Shown in pieces: positions 1-5,116 of a stretch of DNA of 5,116 bases. Position numbers and translations under genes: made by a program. This DNA comes from AB-629-J13 sp964518835 (lineage in GTDB: Bacteria > Fidelibacterota > Marinisomatia > Marinisomatales > AB-629-J13). The stretch covers positions 1-5,116 of the forward strand of contig CAZFKU010000075.1 of assembly GCA_964518835.1 (NCBI GenBank), given 5' to 3'. Positions within the stretch are counted from its first letter, which is position 1, and every line of letters begins with the position of its first letter. The notes beneath the pieces were generated by a model that saw only the letters and a program-made list of their open reading frames with translations, did not search any database and was not told the DNA's origin.

Positions 1-791
1 CCTTTTTCCACAATAATTTTAGAATTGGAATCCAACTGCTCAGTAATCTGTCCATCTACAGCTAAAGCAGCAGGATCTTCATCCTCTGCAAATTCAATGG
101 TGAGATTGCTTTTACCTGATAGCACAATGGGACGAAAAGTAAGAGAGTGTGGGCAAATGGGAGATACAATAATGGATGATACAGTGGGATCTACAATGGG
201 TCCTCCAGTCGCAAGAGAATATGCTGTGGAACCGGTGGGCGTGGATACAATGAGACCGTCCGCCTGGTATTTTGCCACCACATGACCGTCTGATTTCAAC
301 AGACAGGTCAACAGTCTATGGGAGGCTCCCCGGTCCACAACAAAATCATTCAGTGCGTAAAAAGTTTTATCTTCATTTTCACATTGTACCGTTCCTTTCA
401 ATACCATTCGTTTTTGATTTTGGAAATTACCCGAGATTACCTGATTTAATCGATGGAACATTTTGTCTATGGTTACTTCCGCCAGGAATCCAAGTTTCCC
501 TAAATGGACTCCCAGAATGGGTGTAGTCCGGTGAGCCACAGCCCGAGCAAGGGAAAGAATAGTTCCGTCTCCGCCCAGAGCCAGAATAAAATCTAATTTC
601 TTAAAATCATCGGCACTTTCAATGATGTGATATGAATATTGACTTTTATCTTCCAATCGTTTTACGATGTGGGTCGTGAGGTAAACATCCAGAGAGGACG
701 ATTCAGCCCATGTCATTATTTGAGGTAGATACTCCCAGAATTCAGGTTTCTGTGAATTTCCCCAGATACCGAATATACCTGGATTATTCAT
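1..791 (-). CDS. nadK: NAD kinase (3' end beyond window)
   Basis: Cytoplasmic NAD kinase, which phosphorylates NAD+ at the 2' hydroxyl of its adenosine ribose to make NADP+. Translating the minus strand from ATG at 791-789 gives 263 codons open to the window edge with no stop. Family motifs appear in order: the GGDG phosphate-binding motif at residues 73-76 (LALGGDGTILSLARA), LGKLGFLAEV at about 97-106, ALNDFVVDRG at 146-155 (the NE/D-type NAD-binding motif), the glycine/threonine-rich loop DGLIVSTPTGSTAY at 178-191 followed by GGPIVDP, SPICPHSLTFRPIV at 210-223, and DGQ at 246-248. Bacterial NadKs are usually near 290 residues, so only a short C-terminal piece is missing. The ATG overlaps the xseB stop as ATGA, indicating translational coupling. 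The N-terminal 65 residues are less conserved, as is normal for the family. Identification is firm; the phosphate donor (ATP or polyphosphate) cannot be read from the sequence. Confidence 0.96.
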   Translation of the reverse strand, partial: MNNPGIFGIWGNSQKPEFWEYLPQIMTWAESSSLDVYLTTHIVKRLEDKSQYSYHIIESADDFKKLDFILALGGDGTILSLARAVAHRTTPILGVHLGKLGFLAEVTIDKMFHRLNQVISGNFQNQKRMVLKGTVQCENEDKTFYALNDFVVDRGASHRLLTCLLKSDGHVVAKYQADGLIVSTPTGSTAYSLATGGPIVDPTVSSIIVSPICPHSLTFRPIVLSGKSNLTIEFAEDEDPAALAVDGQITEQLDSNSKIIVEK

Positions 792-1021
792 GAATCATTC
801 TCGTCATTGATGAGTCCGCTTTTATCTTTCATTAATTCCTGAACCCGTTGTTCGGCAGCAGTTAACTGGGAACGGCAGTTTTCTGCCAAGGTCATTCCCT
901 CTTCAAACAGAGTCAGACTTTTTTCCAATGAAATTTCCCCGGATTCCAGATTGGAAATGATGGTTTCCAGCCGTTCAAATATATCTTCAATTGACTTTGA
1001 TTCAGCTTTTTTCTCTGCCAT
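788..1021 (-). CDS. xseB: Exonuclease VII small subunit
   Basis: Small subunit of exonuclease VII, the cytoplasmic enzyme that degrades single-stranded DNA from both ends to oligonucleotides; several XseB copies bind each XseA and are needed for activity. The 77-residue protein matches the family in size and in its helical core: IEDIFERLETIISNLESGEI (about residues 11-30), then SLEKSLTLFEEGMTLAENC (about 31-49) and a charged helix with AEQRVQEL. The tail is acidic and probably disordered. It starts 11 nt after the xseA stop with a strong AAGGAG ribosome binding site 5 nt before ATG, and its TGA overlaps the nadK ATG. Adjacent cognate xseA makes the call secure. Confidence 0.96.
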   Translation of the reverse strand: MAEKKAESKSIEDIFERLETIISNLESGEISLEKSLTLFEEGMTLAENCRSQLTAAEQRVQELMKDKSGLINDENDS

Positions 1022-1026
1022 AATTT

Positions 1027-1032
1027 CTCCTT
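1027..1032 (-). promoter_or_regulatory. Ribosome binding site of xseB
   Basis: AAGGAG lies 5 nt upstream of the xseB ATG and its first two bases directly follow the TAA of xseA. This is a near-consensus Shine-Dalgarno, stronger than that of xseA, which would fit a higher yield of the small subunit in a complex containing several XseB per XseA. The sequence is seen directly; the stoichiometric meaning is inference. Confidence 0.75.
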
Positions 1033-2283
1033 TTATCCCTGGTTTGAATAGTCCCCGGAAATATCTTTTTTCTTTTCAGCTTGAAAATTTCCATCTCCTG
1101 TTTCCAGGACAAACAATTCTCCCTTATTCACATCTTTTGCCCTGCGTATAAGGGATTTACCCGGGTATGTATAAGCAATGGAAAATCCTCTCTCCAAAAC
1201 TCCTTTTGGTGACAGTGCCGTCAGCGTTTCCTTCATTGAGTTTAGCTGGGTTTGATTCACGTTTAAATTCACATCCATTCCCCTCATCAGTTTTTGGGTA
1301 TATCCTGTTAAATGAACAAGGTACTGATTTATTTTTTGTGATGGATCTTGTACCCCGGTTCTGCTGGACAAGTGATCCAGTTTCTGCCAGGTATTATTCA
1401 GAATCGTTTCCACCAAATGGGTCAACTTGTCTCCAAAATTTCTTAAAGTTCCCACTATTTCGGAGAGAGGTGTAGCCGCCAATTCTGCTGCTGCAGATGG
1501 TGTGGGTGCTCTGAGGTCAGCGACAAAATCAGCAATGGTGAAATCTGTTTCATGTCCCACAGCTGAGATAACTGGCACATTACACTCCGCAATGGCTCTG
1601 GCCAATTTTTCTTCGTTAAATGCCCACAGGTCTTCAAGAGACCCTCCTCCTCTGCCAATAATAATGACTTCGGCATCACTTTTACGTTCCATCTCCACCA
1701 GAGCTGAGACTAAATCATCTGCAGCACCATCACCCTGAACCTGTGCCGACCTCAGGCACACAGAAACATGTGGTGCTCTGCGTTCCAATACATTTAAGAT
1801 ATCCCGAACTGCAGCTCCCGTTGGCGAGGTAATAACACCTATCATCTTGGGATAGGAAGGAATGGACTTTTTCAGAACCTCATCAAACAGTCCTTCTTCA
1901 GATAGTTTCCGTTTCAGGGCTTCCAAAGCCAGGAATAAGGAACCGATCCCGGCTGCTTCCATCTGTTTCACCACCAGTTGATACTGTCCCCGGGGTTCAT
2001 AAACGGATAGGGAACCAAAGGCAAGGATATTCATACCATCCTCCGCTGTAAAGGGAAGATACTGACTGAATCCCCGAAACATGACTGCCCGGATTTCTGC
2101 TGATTCATCCTTCAAAGTGAAATAAAGGTGACCGGAACGATGATGCACTACATTGGATAATTCACCGGAAACCCAAAGCTGTGAAAACCCTCCCTCAATT
2201 ACAGATTTGATCTGTTTGGTGAGTTCACTGACGGTAACAGCCTCATCTTTAGAAACAACGGATATTGGGTCTAATGCTCGCAT
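1033..2283 (-). CDS. xseA: Exonuclease VII large subunit
   Basis: Catalytic large subunit of exonuclease VII, a metal-independent single-strand DNA nuclease acting in repair and recombination with XseB. The 416-residue protein is within the family range (E. coli about 456). An N-terminal OB-fold spans about residues 15-110 (TVSELTKQIKSVIE, LWVSGELSNV, GHLYFTLKD, VYEPRGQYQLVV). The catalytic domain follows, with GVITSPTGAAVRDIL (149-163), IIIGRGGGSLEDLWAFNEE (207-225), PVISAVGHETDFTIADFVAD (237-256) and LRAPTPSAAAELA (257-269). The helical arm region, about 275-350, is shorter than in E. coli, and the C-terminal LSPKGVLERGFSIA plus the strand-rich tail close the fold. ATG at 2283 is preceded by a weak AGGGA at 10-nt spacing, so initiation may be modest. 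This start leaves about 16 residues before the OB-fold, as is usual. xseB follows after 11 nt. Confidence 0.97.
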   Translation of the reverse strand: MRALDPISVVSKDEAVTVSELTKQIKSVIEGGFSQLWVSGELSNVVHHRSGHLYFTLKDESAEIRAVMFRGFSQYLPFTAEDGMNILAFGSLSVYEPRGQYQLVVKQMEAAGIGSLFLALEALKRKLSEEGLFDEVLKKSIPSYPKMIGVITSPTGAAVRDILNVLERRAPHVSVCLRSAQVQGDGAADDLVSALVEMERKSDAEVIIIGRGGGSLEDLWAFNEEKLARAIAECNVPVISAVGHETDFTIADFVADLRAPTPSAAAELAATPLSEIVGTLRNFGDKLTHLVETILNNTWQKLDHLSSRTGVQDPSQKINQYLVHLTGYTQKLMRGMDVNLNVNQTQLNSMKETLTALSPKGVLERGFSIAYTYPGKSLIRRAKDVNKGELFVLETGDGNFQAEKKKDISGDYSNQG

Positions 2284-2323
2284 GGTTTCATTTTCCCTGA
2301 GATATTTTACCTAAATCAACTTT

Positions 2324-2342
2324 TTCCGGTGCAAAACCGGAA
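2324..2342. repeat. Perfect 7-bp inverted repeat in the gap before xseA
   Basis: On the plus strand TTCCGGT (2324-2330), a 5-nt loop GCAAA, then ACCGGAA (2336-2342). It is the only obvious hairpin in the 69-nt gap between the tiny basic gene and xseA, the largest gap in the window. On the transcribed (minus-sense) strand the stem is followed by AAA rather than a U run, so it is not a classic intrinsic terminator. It could be an mRNA-stability or processing hairpin, an operator half-site pair, or chance. The repeat is seen directly; any function is unproven. Confidence 0.45.
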
Positions 2343-2352
2343 TTACAAGGAA

Positions 2353-2448
2353 TTATACTTTTTTCTTCTTATGCCGATTTGCACGAAGCCGTTTTTTCCG
2401 CTTGTGAGTACTAATCTTTCTTTTCTTGCGTTTTTTTCCGCAGGGCAT
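2353..2448 (-). CDS. Tiny basic mS38/bS22-like (AURKAIP1/COX24) protein
   Basis: A 31-residue reading frame beginning MPCGKKRKKRKISTHK, continuing RKKRLRANRHKKKK and ending in V before TAA. About two thirds of residues are Lys, Arg or His. The pattern KKRKKRKISTHKRKKRLR..RHKK resembles the AURKAIP1/COX24 domain. That family includes mitochondrial small-subunit protein mS38 and very short bacterial proteins such as actinobacterial bS22, and is commonly about 30 residues in bacteria. The likely role is binding 16S rRNA in the small ribosomal subunit; this is inferred from family resemblance. Support for a real gene is strong: AGGAGA sits 4 nt before the ATG, the frame sits neatly between HU (28 nt upstream) and xseA (69 nt downstream), and no other gene overlaps it. 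It contains several A-runs, including an in-frame A7 at codons 4-6. The whole gene is shorter than usual gene-finder cut-offs. Confidence 0.85.
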   Translation of the reverse strand: MPCGKKRKKRKISTHKRKKRLRANRHKKKKV

Positions 2449-2452
2449 TTAA

Positions 2453-2458
2453 TCTCCT
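2453..2458 (-). promoter_or_regulatory. Ribosome binding site of the tiny basic gene
   Basis: AGGAGA followed by TTAA and then ATG at 2448, a near-consensus Shine-Dalgarno at standard spacing. It lies in the 28-nt gap after the HU stop codon, where no other gene could use it, and is the main evidence besides protein similarity that the 31-residue frame is translated. Confidence 0.75.
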
Positions 2459-2476
2459 GTTTAGTTATAAATACAA

Positions 2477-2764
2477 TTATTCCATGATAGCAGAATTGAC
2501 TCTGCCTCGCATCAGTTTTGAAGGCTTGAATGTAGGGACATATCTTTCCGGCAAAAAAACAGAATCTCCTGTACTTGGATTCCGTGCTTTTTTCGGCATT
2601 CGATGTTTCACTCCGAATGTACCAAATCCCCGCAATTCAACTTTTTGATTTTCCATGAGGGAACCGATAATGGTTTCCATCACACCGTTCATCACCGCAG
2701 CCGTCTCCACTTTGGTCAATCCGGTAGATTCTGAAACCCTATCTACAATTTCCTGTTTCGTCAT
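2477..2764 (-). CDS. HU/IHF-family DNA-binding protein
   Basis: Nucleoid-associated protein that bends DNA as a dimer. The 95-residue length is typical (90-100). The N-terminal helices run MTKQEIVDRVSESTGLTK... to about residue 38. The dimer-core motif ELRGFGTFGV is at about 43-52. The DNA-gripping beta arm, about 52-80, carries the diagnostic RNPSTGD (61-67), whose proline intercalates between base pairs in this family, followed by VPTFKPSKLMRGRVN. The VPTFKPSK ending leans towards IHF-like members, but HU and IHF cannot be separated here and no second subunit is visible. The start is ATG at 2764, not an upstream in-frame ATG at 2902: GGAGA lies 6 nt before it, the protein matches the family from that residue, and the upstream extension would sit inside sppA. 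The gene begins 1 nt after the sppA stop, so coupling is likely. Confidence 0.95.
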   Translation of the reverse strand: MTKQEIVDRVSESTGLTKVETAAVMNGVMETIIGSLMENQKVELRGFGTFGVKHRMPKKARNPSTGDSVFLPERYVPTFKPSKLMRGRVNSAIME

Positions 2765-2765
2765 A

Positions 2766-3644
2766 TTAATTCTCCAGTTTCCAGAGAAATAGGGGCAAGG
2801 TTTGAATAAATCCATATGCCCGTTCTTCCAGTTCGTTAAAAAAATAATCCAAAAGGCGATATCTTTTCTTTTCCGGATAAATCCGTTCCGGTTTTTCTTC
2901 AAGATTGGCTAATTGTCCAGCCAGTAAAACCGCATCATCCAGCGTTCCCAAAGTATCCACTAATCCCAGTTCATAAGATTGTTCACCGGTAAATACTCTT
3001 CCGTCTGCTAAGGAAAGAACAAAGTCTCTCTCTAAAGAACGTCCTGATGAAACAGCATCTACAAATTGTTGGTGGAGATTATTTACCACAGATTCAAGTG
3101 CTTCCCGATCCTGTTCCGTCACCTCTCGGGTGGGACTCCCGATATCCTTTGCCGCACCGGAAGTGACAGTTTCAAATTTTAATCCTATTTTATCAAGCAG
3201 CTCAACAGCTACAGGATATTCCACAATAACACCGATGCTTCCCAAAATGGATCCACGGTTTGCTACAATTTTATTTGATCCAGCCGCAGCATAAAATCCG
3301 CCTGAAGCTGCTATGGATCCCACCGATGACACTACCGGTTTTTCCTGCGAAATAGATTTCACTTTTTCATATATTTCCTGAGATGGCGCCACAGCACCAC
3401 CGGGACTGTTTACCCGCAGGACAATGGCTTTTATATCCGTTCGTTCAGCAAAACGATTTAAATCTTTCAGCAGGTCTTCCACATTAAAAATGGGTCCTTC
3501 CAGTTTGACGATTCCTATTTTTTCTTTGGTAGAAAACCCCTCTTCAGGAGTAAAATAAGACGAAATTTGAATGAGGAAAAATAATCCGAAAATGATGGCT
3601 AAACTTATCCACACCCATCGGTTGATTTGATTAGGTTTGTTCAC
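2766..3644 (-). CDS. sppA: Signal peptide peptidase SppA (family S49)
   Basis: Membrane-anchored serine protease that cuts residual signal peptides and possibly other membrane or exported proteins; its catalytic domain faces the outside of the cytoplasmic membrane. Counting from GTG at 3644 (292 residues), a short basic N-terminus precedes one membrane helix at about 10-30 (WVWISLAIIFGLFFLIQI). The S49 domain follows: IGIVKLEGPI, IVLRVNSPGGAVAPSQEIY (about 74-92), nucleophile Ser114 in SIAASGGFYAAAG, GSILGSIGVI, and general-base Lys166 in SGAAKDIGSPTREVT. The Ser-Lys spacing of 52 equals that of Bacillus subtilis SppA (Ser147/Lys199), so this is the short single-domain type rather than the duplicated E. 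coli form. Start choice is uncertain: GTG at 3644 overlaps the upstream stop as GTGA, while an in-frame TTG at 3659 adds five residues (19-nt overlap). Neither has a good Shine-Dalgarno and no in-frame ATG exists upstream. Confidence 0.94.
   Translation of the reverse strand: MNKPNQINRWVWISLAIIFGLFFLIQISSYFTPEEGFSTKEKIGIVKLEGPIFNVEDLLKDLNRFAERTDIKAIVLRVNSPGGAVAPSQEIYEKVKSISQEKPVVSSVGSIAASGGFYAAAGSNKIVANRGSILGSIGVIVEYPVAVELLDKIGLKFETVTSGAAKDIGSPTREVTEQDREALESVVNNLHQQFVDAVSSGRSLERDFVLSLADGRVFTGEQSYELGLVDTLGTLDDAVLLAGQLANLEEKPERIYPEKKRYRLLDYFFNELEERAYGFIQTLPLFLWKLEN
2771..2775 (-). promoter_or_regulatory. Ribosome binding site that sets the HU start
   Basis: GGAGA, then ATTAAT, then ATG at 2764. 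The site lies within the last codons of sppA, so ribosomes ending sppA would be positioned to restart on the HU gene. It decides between this ATG and a longer in-frame reading that extends back to 2902. Confidence 0.7.
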
Positions 3645-5116
3645 CCTTTTTTTGTCCAAATAGTTAATTTTTGTCCGGGAAGAATAGGCTGACCATACTT
3701 CAAATTATTCCATTTTCGAATTTTTTTGGCTCTGGTATTATAATCTTCAGCGATATGCCCTAATGTGTCTCCTTTTCTAACGGTGTAAATATTCTTGGAG
3801 TGGGTAGCCGCCATTCCAGCTTGCGTCGGACTATGAACCTGGCCACCACTGCCTCGAATCGGAATGGTCAATTTTTTCCCCATTCGGATTGCATCCCGAT
3901 TTCGGATTTTATTTATAGAAGCAATGTCATGAATGGACACACCATATTTTCTTGAGATTGTCCAAAGACTCTCTCCACGGCGTACTCGATGAAATACATA
4001 TTGCGGTGAAAATCGCTGGTCCTCTGGCAAAGCATTGAATTGTTTTTCAAATTGAGATTTGGTACCTTTGGGTAATTTGAGTGTATAAAATCCATCGGCA
4101 GGGGTTGCACTTTGTCTGAGTTCTGGATTATAATCTTTTAATGTTTTCAGTTTGATACCGGCTGCCAATGCAAGCACAGATAAATCAGCACTTTTTTCTA
4201 TGTCAACTTTTTCATATTCCCAAGCCGATTTATTAAGATCATTTTCAGAAAATCCATATTTTTCAGGATGTTCACCAATGATGGTGGCGGCTAAATAATA
4301 AGGAATATAATTCCGAGTTTCCTTTGGTAATGAATGGAGTTGCCAAAAATCCGAAGTCAGGTGCAATCGTTGGGCTCGATGTACTCTCCCTGATCCTGCA
4401 TTATAGGCGGCTAAAGCCAAATACCAATGATCAAATTCTTTGTAGAGGTCTTTTAAATAAAGACAGGCGGCAACGGTCGCTTTTTCAGGGTCTCTTCGTT
4501 CATCTAAATACCACGACCTGTTTAGCCCATACATTTTCCCTGTTGAATACACAAATTGCCATAAACCGGAAGCACTGGCTCTTGAATAGGCTTTAGGATT
4601 GAACCCAGATTCTATCATGGCTAAATAAAGTAGTTCCTGAGGAAGTTCATGTTCTTTTAATATGGACAAAATCATGGGACCATATTTTTGTTTCCGTGTC
4701 AACCAAATGTTAAATTGTTTCCGTCCTTTTGTCTCAAAATAATGGATTAATTGTTCAACCTTTCGATTGGTAACCAGAGGGATGTGTCCATCCCTGTCAT
4801 CCAAAACGGTCAATTGAGTTTCTCCCATTTCAACAACAAGTGGTTCCATTAATTCAGTCACATCTTTTCTAAACTGATCTGCGGTTCTGGGGACACCCAT
4901 ACGATTCAACGTGTTAAATTTATGACTGTAAATTTTCTCCATGGAATCTTCAAATCGTTTAAATTCTTCCCGATCGATTTCATTTTTATCGCCCAATTGA
5001 TCTGCTTCTGCTAATAAATCAAATATGCGATCCAAAGTATAAATCACCTCCAAAGTGTCACCCCAAACATCTGCAATCATGGCATCGGTTAACAGAATTT
5101 TAACATCCCGTAATAA
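3641..5116 (-). CDS. mltD: MltD-like membrane-bound lytic transglycosylase with LysM repeats (5' end beyond window)
   Basis: Periplasmic murein lytic transglycosylase of the GH23/SLT type, which cleaves the MurNAc-GlcNAc bond of peptidoglycan to leave 1,6-anhydro-MurNAc ends. The frame stays open to the window edge, 12 codons above an internal ATG at 5080, so the true start and signal peptide are outside. Counting from that Met: a hydrophilic helical region at 1-130, then the catalytic domain with Glu157 in LLYLAMIESGFNPKAYS, SASGLWQF (169-176), RDPEKATVAACLYLKDLY and LALAAYNAGSGRVHRA (221-236). A region at about 290-340 (SVLALAAGIKLKTLKDYNPEL...GFYTLKLP) resembles the degenerate LysM-like segment of MltD. 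Two clear LysM peptidoglycan-binding modules follow, at about 361-407 (HRVRRGESLWTISRKYGVS) and 431-475 (YTVRKGDTLGHIAEDYNT). The gene ends in an A7 run and GGGTGA overlapping sppA. The family call is firm; the symbol follows architecture only. Confidence 0.93.
   Translation of the reverse strand, partial: LLRDVKILLTDAMIADVWGDTLEVIYTLDRIFDLLAEADQLGDKNEIDREEFKRFEDSMEKIYSHKFNTLNRMGVPRTADQFRKDVTELMEPLVVEMGETQLTVLDDRDGHIPLVTNRKVEQLIHYFETKGRKQFNIWLTRKQKYGPMILSILKEHELPQELLYLAMIESGFNPKAYSRASASGLWQFVYSTGKMYGLNRSWYLDERRDPEKATVAACLYLKDLYKEFDHWYLALAAYNAGSGRVHRAQRLHLTSDFWQLHSLPKETRNYIPYYLAATIIGEHPEKYGFSENDLNKSAWEYEKVDIEKSADLSVLALAAGIKLKTLKDYNPELRQSATPADGFYTLKLPKGTKSQFEKQFNALPEDQRFSPQYVFHRVRRGESLWTISRKYGVSIHDIASINKIRNRDAIRMGKKLTIPIRGSGGQVHSPTQAGMAATHSKNIYTVRKGDTLGHIAEDYNTRAKKIRKWNNLKYGQPILPGQKLTIWTKKG
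3647..3653 (-). other. A_AAA_AAA slippery heptamer at the transglycosylase/sppA junction
   Basis: The last transglycosylase codons read TGG ACA AAA AAA GGG TGA, placing seven A residues in exact X_XXY_YYZ register for -1 slippage. A -1 shift changes the reading to AAA AAA AGG GTG AAC, which is the sppA frame, and would join the two proteins just ahead of the SppA membrane helix. The heptamer and frame relation are seen directly. No clear downstream stem or upstream Shine-Dalgarno stimulator was found, so recoding is only a possibility; the run may simply encode Lys-Lys. Confidence 0.35.

Noticed and set aside
25..526. Two plus-strand reading frames of about 85 codons
   Set aside because: They are antisense to nadK, whose motifs are unmistakable, and encode no recognisable domain.
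951..1738. Plus-strand frames (951-1151, 1167-1475, 1427-1738) and a minus-strand frame 1455-1679
   Set aside because: All overlap xseA or xseB in other frames or antisense, with low-complexity, family-free translations.
2300..2336. Sigma-70-like promoter TTGCAC - TAAAAT for xseA
   Set aside because: The spacer of about 19 nt is long and the -35 match is partial; such matches arise by chance in AT-rich gaps, so it is mentioned only as a possibility.
2324..2342. Intrinsic terminator before xseA
   Set aside because: The stem is only 7 bp and is followed by A residues, not a U run, on the transcribed strand.
2765..2902. 46-residue in-frame extension upstream of the HU gene
   Set aside because: It lies wholly within the sppA coding end, is not HU-like, and the family match and ribosome binding site both point to ATG at 2764.
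3913..4596. Minus-strand frame 3913-4110 and plus-strand frame 4324-4596
   Set aside because: Both are shadows of the transglycosylase gene, which has catalytic and LysM motifs across this interval.
1..5116. New defence, toxin-antitoxin, CRISPR or mobile system
   Set aside because: Every gene belongs to a known housekeeping family, there are no direct repeat arrays, transposase motifs or terminal repeats, and base usage looks even.

Overview
All recognisable genes lie on the minus strand, so the window reads right to left as one compact, probably co-transcribed run of seven genes. In transcription order they are: a LysM-bearing lytic transglycosylase (MltD-like, 5' end outside the window), an SppA-type signal peptide peptidase, an HU/IHF-family DNA-binding protein, a 31-residue very basic mS38/bS22-like (AURKAIP1/COX24) protein, the large and small subunits of exonuclease VII (xseA, xseB), and NAD kinase (nadK, 3' end outside the window). 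Junctions are tight: a 4-nt GTGA overlap (or 19 nt if an upstream TTG is used), 1 nt, 28 nt, 69 nt, 11 nt and a 4-nt ATGA overlap. The 69-nt gap before xseA is the largest and holds a perfect 7-bp inverted repeat. No stretch over 300 bases lacks a gene.

The sequence is bacterial and moderately AT-rich. A tiny K/R-rich protein of this kind next to HU and exonuclease VII suggests a member or relative of the FCB (Bacteroidetes/Marinimicrobia/Ignavibacteria-like) assemblage. Clear Shine-Dalgarno sequences (AAGGAG, AGGAGA, GGAGA) precede xseB, the tiny gene and the HU gene, which is unlike typical Bacteroidetes. The placement is inference and weak. No transfer RNA, ribosomal RNA, CRISPR, insertion sequence, prophage or plasmid signal was seen.

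Functionally the block mixes envelope upkeep (peptidoglycan cleavage by the transglycosylase, membrane proteolysis by SppA) with nucleoid and DNA maintenance (HU/IHF, ExoVII), a probable ribosome component and NADP supply (NadK). These are housekeeping roles; I see no sign of a dedicated new defence or mobile system. The points most worth a second look are the tiny basic gene, which is easily missed by gene callers, and an in-frame A_AAA_AAA heptamer at the last codons of the transglycosylase gene. A -1 slip there would enter the sppA frame.
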